Notes under the pieces: generated by a model
Told to the model about the DNA's origin: nothing
What the model saw: only the letters and a program-made list of their open reading frames with translations
Database searches by the model: none
Shown here: one piece after another, positions 27,476-35,774 of the stretch
How the letters are laid out: every line of letters begins with the position of its first letter
Numbering within the stretch: position 1 is the stretch's first letter
From: CAWIUB01 sp963839175
GTDB lineage: Bacteria; Actinomycetota; Actinomycetes; Mycobacteriales; Jatrophihabitantaceae
NCBI GenBank assembly: GCA_963839175.1
Contig: CAWIUB010000031.1
Coordinates: 1-62,022 of the forward strand
Length of the DNA stretch: 62,022 bases
Reading direction: 5' to 3'
Program-made: the position numbers and the translations under genes

Positions 27476-28534
27476 ATGCCGATGCGACGGATGAACCGCG
27501 AGCAGTTCTTCGGCAGGCTGGCGGGGCTCGACGAGGAGCGGCTGAAGAAGGGCCTCTGGAACCTCTACTGGCGTGGTTCAGCCGCGGTGCGGGAACGCAT
27601 CGAAGCGGAACTCGACCCTGACCAGCCAAGTCGTCGTCAGCGAGCCGCCGAGAAGCCCGTCGATTCAGAATGGGTGCTCAGCGCGGTGCGCGACTTCGTC
27701 GCGCTGGCGCGCTCGGGTGCGTACCTGGCCGGCGACCGGCGGGTGTCGCCGCGAGAACGGACTCGCTGGCGATTCACCTTCCAGCGCCTGGCCACTGATG
27801 CGCAGGCTGCCCTTCGCGGCGACGATGTCGATGCCGGAGCTGCGGCCGTGGAGCAGCTGATCGATCTGGCCTGCGAGTTGCGTGACTACGAGTACTTCCG
27901 CTCCGACGATCCAGTGGAGGCGGCGCGGTTCGTGGTGTCGGACGCGGCAGCGCAGCTGTGGGAAAGGCTGCACGACCAGTACGGGTTCGTGGCCTTCTCC
28001 GAACGCGCCGCGCCGCAGCTGATCAGGTGGGAGTCCCGGTACGGCTGGACACGCAGCGGATACGGCCGGATCAGCGAGAAGGAGACGCCGCTCGCGCGTG
28101 TGCTCGCGCACATGCTGCGGGTGCCGGACACGTGGACCGGTTTCGCCGACCGCTACCTGGACGCGCTCGACCAGATCGCCCGCGGCACCGCAACGAGTCC
28201 GAATCGCATCCGGCGACCCAGCGGGTGGAACCGTGACCAGCGCACCGCGGCTCTGGCCGAATGGCATCTCCTGCTCCTCGACAAGCTCGCGGGCTCCGAG
28301 GCCGAAGATCGCCTCGACCGGCTGGCGCGACATCCCGCTCTTGGTGGTCCTGAGCTCGGGTTCCTGCAGGCGCAGCTGGCGCATCGGCGCGGCGATGTCG
28401 ACCATGCCCGCACCGTGGTAACCAACAGCTTGCAGAAGCTGCCCGGTCACCGAGACTTCCTCGCCTTCGCCACGGAGATCGGCGCGCCCCTCCCCCCGAT
28501 CGCCCGGAAGATCGTCAACCAGCGCTCGCCCTGA
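27476..28534 (+). CDS. Hypothetical helical protein
   Basis: A 352-residue protein begins MPMRRMNREQFFGRLAGLDE. It is almost all helical, with LWNLYWRGSAAVRERIEAEL and repeated Leu/Ala-rich helices toward the end (LARHPALGGPELGFLQAQLA). That suggests a TPR-like scaffold. Codon use is that of a real high-GC gene and there is no frameshift. I do not recognise a function. Confidence 0.7.
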   Translation: MPMRRMNREQFFGRLAGLDEERLKKGLWNLYWRGSAAVRERIEAELDPDQPSRRQRAAEKPVDSEWVLSAVRDFVALARSGAYLAGDRRVSPRERTRWRFTFQRLATDAQAALRGDDVDAGAAAVEQLIDLACELRDYEYFRSDDPVEAARFVVSDAAAQLWERLHDQYGFVAFSERAAPQLIRWESRYGWTRSGYGRISEKETPLARVLAHMLRVPDTWTGFADRYLDALDQIARGTATSPNRIRRPSGWNRDQRTAALAEWHLLLLDKLAGSEAEDRLDRLARHPALGGPELGFLQAQLAHRRGDVDHARTVVTNSLQKLPGHRDFLAFATEIGAPLPPIARKIVNQRSP

Positions 28535-28654
28535 CCAATGGCTCGGATCAAGGCGGTGCCGGGGCGCCGACTTCGCCTTCCACGAAGAGGGCGGCGCTGG
28601 ACGTGGTGATCACCGATCCGGGCTGAGCGCCACTTCCGGCAGGAGCCGAGTGGA

Positions 28655-29407
28655 TTACGGGAGCTGCTGGATCCGGTGGATGGCAAAGGCCAGGTTCGCA
28701 TGCAGGTGCGATTCCTCGCCGGCCGGGAGTACGACCTCGCTTGCTGTAGCGAAGGCTGCCCGGAGCCGTGTAGCCGCCTCTGCCAACGCGACCGGTTCGA
28801 GATCCGTGGTGTTATCGTCGTGCAACGATCCGAGCATGCGCGAGAGTGCGGACGTCACCATGATCTCGGCGGGAATGGGCCCGCGCACGGTATCGAACAG
28901 AGCAAAGAGCAGGCCGTGACCGTCGTCGTCACCGGGGTAAGCGAACCCCACCAGCAGGGCGACACCTTCCCGCGGACCGAACCCATGCACCATCCAGGCA
29001 CCCTGAGGCGTCACGTGACCCAGGCGGGCGACCCACGTCGGCTCGTCACGACCCGGCGCTCCCAGTCGACGACTCGCCTCGGCGCGCAACGCCACTGGAC
29101 CGATGACGGAGAAGGCGCGCAGGAACGTGCGAGCTCCTGGGCTCCTGGCGTGGTGGAGAACCCGCAGCAGATCGCGGAGCGCGGCGCCGTGGCCCAGCGC
29201 ATGCGGCGCCGCGGTGCGTAGCTCGCCCAGCTGCGTCGAGACCCAGATCTCCGCATGCAGGGCGTCCGGTTGACAGAGCAGATCCGCCGCAGACTCCACG
29301 TACGTGCGATAGACGGGCTTGAGGCCGGGCAGCTCGAGCTCGGGCCCGCGCGCGGCTGCAGCCGCAGCCTTCACACGTCGCTGGCGCGAGCGACTCCTGG
29401 GACTCAT
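28655..29407 (-). CDS. Hypothetical conserved protein
   Basis: The 250-residue product from ATG 29405-29407 opens with a basic stretch (SPRSRSRQRRVKAAAAAARG). It then has PVYRTYVESAADLLCQPDAL and a beta-rich middle (APQGAWMVHGFG-like, VGFAYPGDDDGHGLLFALFD). It looks intact but has no domain I can name. The open frame extends upstream into a helicase remnant, so this ATG is chosen as the real start. Confidence 0.55.
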   Translation of the reverse strand: MSPRSRSRQRRVKAAAAAARGPELELPGLKPVYRTYVESAADLLCQPDALHAEIWVSTQLGELRTAAPHALGHGAALRDLLRVLHHARSPGARTFLRAFSVIGPVALRAEASRRLGAPGRDEPTWVARLGHVTPQGAWMVHGFGPREGVALLVGFAYPGDDDGHGLLFALFDTVRGPIPAEIMVTSALSRMLGSLHDDNTTDLEPVALAEAATRLRAAFATASEVVLPAGEESHLHANLAFAIHRIQQLP

Positions 29408-29680
29408 CGATTCACTAACGTATAGCCCGGACCTCGTGCGGACGGCCTGTTCCTGCTCGATCGGGACCGCGAGATGCCGGTCGCCGAGCAACGTGCACTG
29501 CGCGTTGCGATCGCCCGCGATCATGGCTGTCACCGCCGGATCGGCGCACTCGACGATCCGCACCAACCAGCCCGCCAGTCCACCTCATCGAGCAACGACG
29601 TGACCGGGGTGGGCAACTCGGACCGTGCGCGGCCGCCCAGAAACCGGCGCAACTCATCAAGCGTACGGCTCGCCGAGAGC
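29402..29680 (-). pseudogene. C-terminal remnant of a helicase-associated-domain protein
   Basis: Minus-strand frames give LDELRRFLGGRARSELPTPV, then after a shift VRIVECADPAVTAMIAGDRN and LLGDRHLAVPIEQEQAVRTR. This resembles the conserved C-terminus of large actinobacterial proteins with an XPB-like helicase N-terminal domain. Only the last hundred residues can be seen. Assignment is from memory of the VECADPA and VP-E pattern. Confidence 0.4.
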
Positions 29681-30065
29681 GCGGCCAGCACAGCGGCGGC
29701 CCTCATCGTCCAACGCGATCGGACCCACCCTCCGCATCGGCGTCCAACGCCAGCAGATCCGTCGCTGAGATCTCCCCGCCACGACTTCGAGGGTTAGCAG
29801 CGCCGGCAGGGTGCGTTCGGCGCCGGGACGACTCCCGGGCGAACCGGGGACCGACGACCTGGACGCGCTCGGCCGGTAGAAGTCGCCCTCGGCACTAGTT
29901 CCAACGTCGCCGTGTCTTCTCGCTGCACCGCGGCGTGCCTGCCGCCGCCCACAGCCGCGGCACGGCCGCAGGTCGACCTGCGCCTGCCGCTCGGTCCCCG
30001 CATCACCCCCGTCGTCGCCGGTGTCCTGGGTAGGCGTGGCCCACTCATGCGCCTACCCTCACCGG
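29681..30065. other. Stretch without a recognised gene
   Basis: No frame here carries a domain or a start signal I would trust. It may hold further decay of the helicase gene and the promoter of the CcbP-like gene. Confidence 0.35.
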
Positions 30066-30377
30066 ATGGAGTCCATCGAAACGACACGACTCGACGCGAT
30101 GGCCGAGGAGGCCACCCTCGACGCGTACGACGAGGCCGAGCAGATCACCGGCTGGCACACCATGATCGCCGACAACCTCACGCTGCCCTTTCAAACCCAG
30201 GTCCTCGGCGTCACGGTCACCGTGGAGAGCATCGAACTGGCGACCGGCGACGAGATCGTCGCCTTCTGCGCCCGCGACCAGATCCGGCAGCCGATAGGAA
30301 TCCTCGACCTCCCCCTGCCGACACCGCCGCCGGACGGTGCGGAATGGATCCAGGCCTACCGTCACTGGCTGCGCTGA
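30066..30377 (+). CDS. CcbP-like (calcium-binding protein) family
   Basis: The 103-residue protein from ATG 30066 is acidic: ESIETTRLDAMAEEATLDAY, GWHTMIADNLTLPFQTQVLG, AFCARDQIRQPIGILDLPLP, EWIQAYRHWLR. It matches small proteins annotated as calcium-binding after cyanobacterial CcbP. The acidic N-terminus could bind Ca but that role is unproven in actinobacteria. It is followed 12 bases later by a basic partner protein. Confidence 0.7.
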   Translation: MESIETTRLDAMAEEATLDAYDEAEQITGWHTMIADNLTLPFQTQVLGVTVTVESIELATGDEIVAFCARDQIRQPIGILDLPLPTPPPDGAEWIQAYRHWLR

Positions 30378-30389
30378 GCGGACAGCACG

Positions 30390-30716
30390 ATGACAACATC
30401 CAATCCGCGGCAGCTTCAGGTCTGGATCGACGCCCGCAGACGCCACCACCTCTCGCACGCACACGTCCAAATGGCCCGCGAACTCAAATTGAACCCGAAC
30501 AAGCTCGGCAAGATCGACAATCACGCCCAGCAACCGTGGAAGCGGCCACTCGCGCAGTACATCGAGCAGCTGTATCTCAAGAGATTCGGCCGACATCAAC
30601 CCGAGGTCGTCGTACCGCTCGAGCAGCGGGCACGACAGCGAGCGCAGAAGAAGACCCGCACGAAGGCGGTACGAACACCGTCCGCGGACGACGGCCACGG
30701 CCGGGCAGGCACGTGA
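30390..30716 (+). CDS. Basic hypothetical protein downstream of the CcbP-like gene
   Basis: The 108-residue product reads QMARELKLNPNKLGKIDNHA and PLAQYIEQLYLKRFGRHQP, then a Lys/Arg-rich tail. Similar proteins are known to me as conserved neighbours of CcbP-like genes, with no function. The basic tail hints at nucleic-acid binding. Confidence 0.65.
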   Translation: MTTSNPRQLQVWIDARRRHHLSHAHVQMARELKLNPNKLGKIDNHAQQPWKRPLAQYIEQLYLKRFGRHQPEVVVPLEQRARQRAQKKTRTKAVRTPSADDGHGRAGT

Positions 30717-30917
30717 GGACCCAGCGCGAATCGCTGTGCGCCTTCCGAGGGCGAGCGCGTTCACCGAGACGAGCACCGCGGCGGACCGCGGGGCGACCCG
30801 GAAGGCGCGGCGGTGGGGGCGTGGTCCACGTATCGGCTATGCGGCTGTTCCGGACGGGCGCGGTAACTGGTGGGCGGTGGGTTTCTCTCGGCGATGCGCC
30901 TCCGGGATCATGACCGG

Positions 30918-33293
30918 GTGACGAGCGGAGCCGGTGAGGACCGCGAGATGGCCGGCCTGCAGGCTCAGCTCACGCAGTTGCGAACCGAGAACGCGCGGCT
31001 GCTTCGGCTGCTGCAGTTGACGCCGGCGCAGGCGCGTCCGCCGGGCCCGGCGCAGACCGGAATTTTCGAGCAGGCGCCTGGTGCGGTCGACGCGTCGTCG
31101 TCGCCGACGGCGAAGGTGGCGTTCTTCCGCGCGCTGTTCAGGGCGCGCGACGACGTGTACGCGCACCGGTGGGAGAACCGCCGCGACGGCCGCAGTGGGT
31201 GGATGCCGGCGGTGCGGGGCGGCCGGCTCAAGGGCATCCCCGCCGCGCAACGGGAGTACTTGCCGCTCACCGACACGGTTGTGCACGACCATTTGGCGGG
31301 CACGGTCGACCTTGGCCTGTACCCGCTGCTGGACGGCGACCGCTGCTGCTGGCTGGCCGCTGACTTCGACGGGCCCGCCGCCATGCTGGACGCGCTGGCC
31401 TACCTCAAGGCGGCCCGCGCGGCGCTGGCGCCGGCGGCGCTGGAAGTCTCCCGGTCCGGACTCGGAGCGCACGTGTGGATCTTCTTCACGGCACCAGTTC
31501 CTGCCGTCACAGCCCGCCAGCTCGGCACCGGGCTGCTTCGCGAAGCCATCGCGCTACGCGGGCGGATGGACCTGCGCAGCTACGATCGGCTGTTCCCGTC
31601 CCAGGACGTCTTGACCGCTGGTGGGCTGGGCAACCTGATCGCGGCGCCGTTGCAAGGCCGGTGCCGCCGCAACCAAACAACGGTGTTCCTCGACCTGGCC
31701 ACGCTCGAACCGCACGCGGACCAGTTCGCGTTTCTGTCCAGCCTCGGCCGCATGTCCCCGCGCGAGGTCACCCGACTCGCCCAGCGGCTCGGCAAGGTCA
31801 GCGTCGGCACTGAAGTCGACAGGCTGCGCCCCGCGTCCGCGACGCGCATCACCATCCCGGCTCCGGCGGTCGTGCATGCCCGGCTCGGCGCGCGGATTAC
31901 CGTCGCCGCCGCCGACCTGCCGCCAGCTCTGATGGCGACGCTCAAGCACGCCGCCACGATGGCCAACCCTGCGTTCCATGAACGGCAACGCCGCCGCGCG
32001 TCGACGTGGGGAATACCGCGATTCCTTCTCAACTACGACGAGACGATCAGCGGTGACCTACTCCTGCCCCGAGGCCTACGCGAGCGGCTGACCCAACTTG
32101 TCGAGCAGTCTGAAAGCCGGCTCGAACTGGTCGACGACCGCGCGAGCGGGCAGCGGCACACCTTCACCTTCGCCGGCACACTCGACCTCGACCAGCAGGC
32201 CGCACACCACGCACTGTCGACAGCCGAACTCGCTGTACTCGAAGCCCCACCCGGCGCAGGCAAGACCGTCATCGCCTGCTCCCTGATCGCGACGCACGGC
32301 GTGTCCACCCTCGTCCTGGTCAACCGCAAGACCCTTGCCGACCAATGGCGCGCGCGCATCCACGCGCTGCTCGGCGTCAAACCCGGCCAGCGCGGCGGGG
32401 GACGCGCCAAGACCACGGGCACCATCGACATTGCAACCCTGCAGAGCCTGTCCCGCGCCCGGGACATTGCGAGCCTCACCGCCGGCTACGGCTTCGTTGT
32501 CGTCGACGAATGCCACCACGTCCCGGCCGCCGCGTACGAGCACGCCATCGCGCAAATCCCGGCACGGCGATGGCTCGGCCTCACCGCCACGCCATACCGC
32601 CGCGACCAGCTCGATGAGCTGATCGCGCTCCAAGTGGGGCCAGTCCGACACAGCATGCGGCAACAGCCCGCCGGGACATTGCCCGCCGACCCGGTCCGCG
32701 CCGGCACACCGCAGCCGGTCCTGCACCTCCACACCACCGGCTTCGCCTACGCCGGAGACGCCGACCCGCAGGCGCCGGGCGGTATGGCCGAGATCAACCG
32801 CGCGTGCTTCGAAGACGACGCACGCAACCGCCAGATCATCAACGACGTGCTGGCCGCACTCAGCCGCGGCCGGCATTGCCTTGTGTTGACCCGGCACGTC
32901 AAGCACCTCCAGCTGCTCAGCGCAGCATTGGCTGCCTACGACCCGGTCGTCCTGCGCGGCGGCATGGGCGCCAAGGCCCGTGCCGAGGCACTGGCCTGTC
33001 TCTCGCCGCCAACGAGTGGGGCTCGGCTACTCGCCGTGGCCACCGGCTCCTACATCGGCGAAGGCTTCGACTGCCCGATCCTCGACACCCTGTTCCTCAC
33101 CGCACCGATAGCCCAGAAAGGAGACCTCGTCCAATACGTCGGACGGATCCTGCGTCCGCACCCAGGCAAGACAAGCGCTGAAGTACACGACTACCACGAC
33201 CCCGCCACCGGAGTGCTCGCCTCCTCACTGGCCAAACGCGTCCCCGGCTACACGAGCCTGGGCTTCCCGGACCCACGGCACCTGACCACGTAG
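30918..33293 (+). CDS. TOTE-type archaeo-eukaryotic primase fused to SF2 helicase
   Basis: An N-terminal coiled coil (LQAQLTQLRTENARLLRLLQ) leads to an archaeo-eukaryotic primase domain at residues about 50-330. Motifs are CCWLAADFDG for metal binding, SRSGLGAHVWIFF with the conserved His, YDRLFPSQD and GNLIAAPLQG. The C-terminal half is an SF2 helicase: EAPPGAGKTVIA (Walker A), VVVDECHH (DECH box), GLTATPYRR, and YVGRILRPHPGK (motif VI). This is the core protein of predicted TOTE conflict systems, thought to act against foreign DNA or in repair. GTG 30918 is preferred; ATG 30948 is possible. The length, near 790 residues, is normal. Confidence 0.85.
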   Translation: MTSGAGEDREMAGLQAQLTQLRTENARLLRLLQLTPAQARPPGPAQTGIFEQAPGAVDASSSPTAKVAFFRALFRARDDVYAHRWENRRDGRSGWMPAVRGGRLKGIPAAQREYLPLTDTVVHDHLAGTVDLGLYPLLDGDRCCWLAADFDGPAAMLDALAYLKAARAALAPAALEVSRSGLGAHVWIFFTAPVPAVTARQLGTGLLREAIALRGRMDLRSYDRLFPSQDVLTAGGLGNLIAAPLQGRCRRNQTTVFLDLATLEPHADQFAFLSSLGRMSPREVTRLAQRLGKVSVGTEVDRLRPASATRITIPAPAVVHARLGARITVAAADLPPALMATLKHAATMANPAFHERQRRRASTWGIPRFLLNYDETISGDLLLPRGLRERLTQLVEQSESRLELVDDRASGQRHTFTFAGTLDLDQQAAHHALSTAELAVLEAPPGAGKTVIACSLIATHGVSTLVLVNRKTLADQWRARIHALLGVKPGQRGGGRAKTTGTIDIATLQSLSRARDIASLTAGYGFVVVDECHHVPAAAYEHAIAQIPARRWLGLTATPYRRDQLDELIALQVGPVRHSMRQQPAGTLPADPVRAGTPQPVLHLHTTGFAYAGDADPQAPGGMAEINRACFEDDARNRQIINDVLAALSRGRHCLVLTRHVKHLQLLSAALAAYDPVVLRGGMGAKARAEALACLSPPTSGARLLAVATGSYIGEGFDCPILDTLFLTAPIAQKGDLVQYVGRILRPHPGKTSAEVHDYHDPATGVLASSLAKRVPGYTSLGFPDPRHLTT

Positions 33294-33635
33294 GCGCCTT
33301 GGTCACGGGGTCATGCCCGTACCGCGTCGGACGACGGCACCGAGCCCGGCCACCCGCTTCGTCCCGGGCTCCGTCGAGGGGTGGTGGGGTGGAACCCGGT
33401 GCTTGCGATGGCCGGTGCGTATCCGAGGTCGTGAACCCATGCCGCGGGACGAGAACACGGCGACTGCGCAGCTGCTCGGCGAGATCGAGCGCGGCCATCA
33501 CCAGCCCGGATACAACGGCCAGTCGGTCGATCTCGTCAGCCGACAGGTGAGCGCCCGGAACCGCCGGATCGTCCCACTACCGAGCCGACTCAGGTGGCTG
33601 CCCGAGCGAGGGAGCGCGCGTCGGCTTCGAGGCCG
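33294..33635. other. Stretch without a convincing gene
   Basis: A minus-strand frame reads AHLSADEIDRLAVVSGLVMA then ALDLAEQLRSRRVLVPRHGF, which could be a short helical protein, but it lacks a clear start. No RNA or repeat was seen. Confidence 0.35.
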
Positions 33636-34061
33636 TCATCTGCCCTCGGTCCAGAAGCGGTTGAGGCGCTCGATCGCCTCAGTCTTGGTCATGACGGCGA
33701 TCTGCTCGCGCGTTAGTCCGACGCGGTTGACGAGAAGGAAGGCAAGCTCGGTCGGCAAGGTTTCAGCGCGCGTAGCCGCCGCACCGCGGGAGGGTTTCAC
33801 GCCGTCGCGCACTGCAGCCCAGAACGTGGCTTCGTCGACGTCGAGCTGATCACGCAGGATGTGCGCCCACAGCCCGGTGCCGTAGCTCGTCCGGTTCGGC
33901 GGGTGGGAGATCCGCGTGCGCAGGATCCGCCCGTCCGGTAATGCGAGTTCGTAGGTGACGTGGTGGGTGCCGGTTCGGCCGGCGGCGTCGCGCACCGGCG
34001 TCCAGCCCTCGATGCGGCAGAACTTGTCGTGATCAGCGCGGGTCGGGGCCGGCCAGCTCAT
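33636..34061 (-). CDS. Toxin-like protein of a toxin-antitoxin-type pair
   Basis: The 141-residue product (SWPAPTRADHDKFCRIEGWT, HHVTYELALPDGRILRTRIS, AHILRDQLDVDEATFWAAVR) resembles actinobacterial proteins annotated as cytotoxic translational repressors of toxin-antitoxin systems. N-terminal beta strands with DHDKFC and RTRISHPP look like a small nucleic-acid-acting fold. Its ATG overlaps the stop of the upstream antitoxin-like gene (ATGA). Toxicity is not shown. Confidence 0.65.
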   Translation of the reverse strand: MSWPAPTRADHDKFCRIEGWTPVRDAAGRTGTHHVTYELALPDGRILRTRISHPPNRTSYGTGLWAHILRDQLDVDEATFWAAVRDGVKPSRGAAATRAETLPTELAFLLVNRVGLTREQIAVMTKTEAIERLNRFWTEGR

Positions 34062-34486
34062 GCCTGGGCGGCGAGCTGCCCCGCGCTGAGCCGGTCAGCA
34101 AGTTCCTCGTCGCTGGAGAGCACGACCAGCTGCACGAGTCCCCAGTTGTCGGCATGCTTCGGCGCGGTCGACAGGTGGTCGATCCAGTCGGCGGCGTACT
34201 CGCGCAGCGCGTCCACCATCTCCGCGACTGCCTCGGTGAGCGTCGCGCCGTCAGCGGCGATCGGCGTACCGGGGATGAACACCGACCAGCCATCCGCCTC
34301 CGCAACAACCTCGGCGCTCCGCGAGAGACTGGACAGGAAGCGACGCAACCGTGCGGCATCGACGACAGCGAATACTTCGCGGTCCCGGCGCAAACCGGCC
34401 GGGATGCCACGGGCCGCAGCGTCGAGCAGTTCCTTCAGATGAGCACGGCCTTCCGCGACGCTCTCGAACTGAACCTTGCTGGTCAT
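34058..34486 (-). CDS. Antitoxin-like (prevent-host-death type) protein
   Basis: From ATG 34484-34486 the protein reads TSKVQFESVAEGRAHLKELL, REVFAVVDAARLRRFLSSL and a C-terminal helical domain. The first part has the Phd/YefM DNA-binding pattern, longer than usual (142 residues), so a HicB-like extension is possible. Two in-frame ATGs lie up to five codons earlier. A palindrome covers the start region, fitting self-repression as in known TA operons. The antitoxin comes first and the toxin second, the usual order. Confidence 0.65.
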   Translation of the reverse strand: MTSKVQFESVAEGRAHLKELLDAAARGIPAGLRRDREVFAVVDAARLRRFLSSLSRSAEVVAEADGWSVFIPGTPIAADGATLTEAVAEMVDALREYAADWIDHLSTAPKHADNWGLVQLVVLSSDEELADRLSAGQLAAQA

Positions 34487-34502
34487 GTACATAATGTACA
34501 TG
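34484..34502. promoter_or_regulatory. Palindrome over the antitoxin start
   Basis: CATGTACAT and ATGTACATG are perfect 9-bp arms around one A. The left arm includes the start codon of the antitoxin-like gene. This is a strong candidate operator for autoregulation. Confidence 0.65.
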
Positions 34503-34738
34503 AACGTCTCGGCGCGCGCCACTCAGCACTATTGGCAATAACCAGGGCCGAGCCAGCCCCACCACCGTCACACAGCGTGACGAACTGGAGGGACGCACCC
34601 ACCCAGGACCGTTATGCGCGGCCAGCGCGCGGGGAACGGACGCTTTCCATCTGAGCCCAACGAAGAGGGCCAAGGGTACGTCGTCAAGGCGCCTCGTGAC
34701 GACAAATCGGGTCGTGCTGGCGCGAACCCGCACCTACG

Positions 34739-35247
34739 CTCGACGTGTGAAAGCGCGAGCCCTCAGCGACATCCTTGGTATCTCGCCGAAGGACAGAATC
34801 CCGGTGCTCATTGAGGGACTTCGCGCGCGCGGGAACGAAGGAACAAGCCCGCCGGAAGCGGACGGTGCAGGACTTCTATGACCACGTCGCACGCGGCATC
34901 TACGCCGAGGTAGCGATGATGCGGCCCGCCGACTACACCGAGATCAAGGAGATCGTTGAGTACCTCCGCCCCGGGCTCTACCGCGATGACCGAACGGCTT
35001 CGAATGGGAGTTCCGCAACCGAATCGAAGCTCAGCTCGAGGAAAAGATCTACGTAGACTTCGTGCACGACGACGACGGCACCCGGTGGGTCACACCGGTA
35101 AGCGGTGACAGCTTCCCGCTCTGGAATCCGTCACCGGTAACGGACCTCGTGGTGGCTCTGCGTCGCGCCGGCGTGTTCACAGCAGTAGGGCTCCAAGCCA
35201 CCGCAGCTGCATGGACGCTGGCGGCGATGTCGGCCGCCGTGACGTGA
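34739..35247 (+). pseudogene. Hypothetical protein pieces in shifting frames
   Basis: Frames give RALSDILGISPKDRIPVLIE, then VQDFYDHVARGIYAEVAMMR with TEIKEIVEYLRPGLYRDDR. After a one-base change near 34995 follows FEWEFRNRIEAQLEEKIYVD and VTPVSGDSFPLWNPSPVTDL to TGA 35245-35247. Good codon bias in each piece suggests one former gene of about 160 residues. No family is recognised. Confidence 0.35.
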
Positions 35248-35368
35248 TCGTCCTGGCCGAGCGCGACAACCGATGTCGCTGGCACTCGCGTGCGAGCAGG
35301 GTTGGAAACGACGCCTACGCTGAGCGCCACGCCGCCGGAGCTCTGCCGGAGTCGATCAATCAAGAAGA

Positions 35369-35396
35369 GTCAGTGAAAGGTCAGTGGCAAGTCAGT
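35369..35396 (+). repeat. Three GTCAGT direct repeats at exact 11-bp spacing
   Basis: GTCAGT occurs at 35369, 35380 and 35391. Near-helical-turn phasing about 180 bases from a tRNA 3' segment is what arm-type integrase binding sites look like in actinomycete integrative elements. No integrase gene is left here. Confidence 0.6.
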
Positions 35397-35570
35397 CAAC
35401 CGACTCTCGGCGACCACATCGGCCGCAACCGCGAAAAGCGCCCGCAGGCCCGGTAATTGCTGGGCTGCAGCGCCGACGACGGCCACGACCGAATGCAGGG
35501 ACGCTTCGTCACCGGGCGAGAGGTCCGGGAATCGCCCGCTGCCCGAAAGCCTTATACCTGCTGTGTTTGC

Positions 35571-35616
35571 TGGGTCGGGGTGGCGGGATTTGAACCCACG
35601 GCCTCTTCGTCCCGAA
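35571..35616 (-). other. 3' part of tRNA-Pro (CGG-type), probable attachment site remnant
   Basis: On the minus strand the sequence starts in the anticodon loop (TTCGGGA), continues with the anticodon 3' stem CGAAG, variable loop, T-arm GTGGG-TTCAAAT-CCCGC and acceptor strand CACCCCGA, ending CCCA. The 5' half (D-arm and acceptor 5' strand) is absent. Integrases of pSAM2-like elements recombine into the 3' half of tRNA-Pro and copy it to the far end. This reads as such an attL/attR, not as a working tRNA. Confidence 0.75.
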
Positions 35617-35774
35617 AACCACGCGCGCGGTCTCACGTGGTCCGGATCGTCTCGCAGGGGCGCATCTGAAGGGGTCGCGTGTCTCGCATTGATCGCGAGG
35701 ACGCACGAGTTGCGTAGCGTCTCACGCCGTCTCGTTTGCAGTTTGGTTTGGGTGCGGCTCTTCTGGAGTGACGG

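Noticed and set aside
35571..35616. A functional tRNA-Pro gene
   Set aside because: Only the half from the anticodon loop to the 3' end is present; the D-arm and the 5' acceptor strand are missing on the minus strand.
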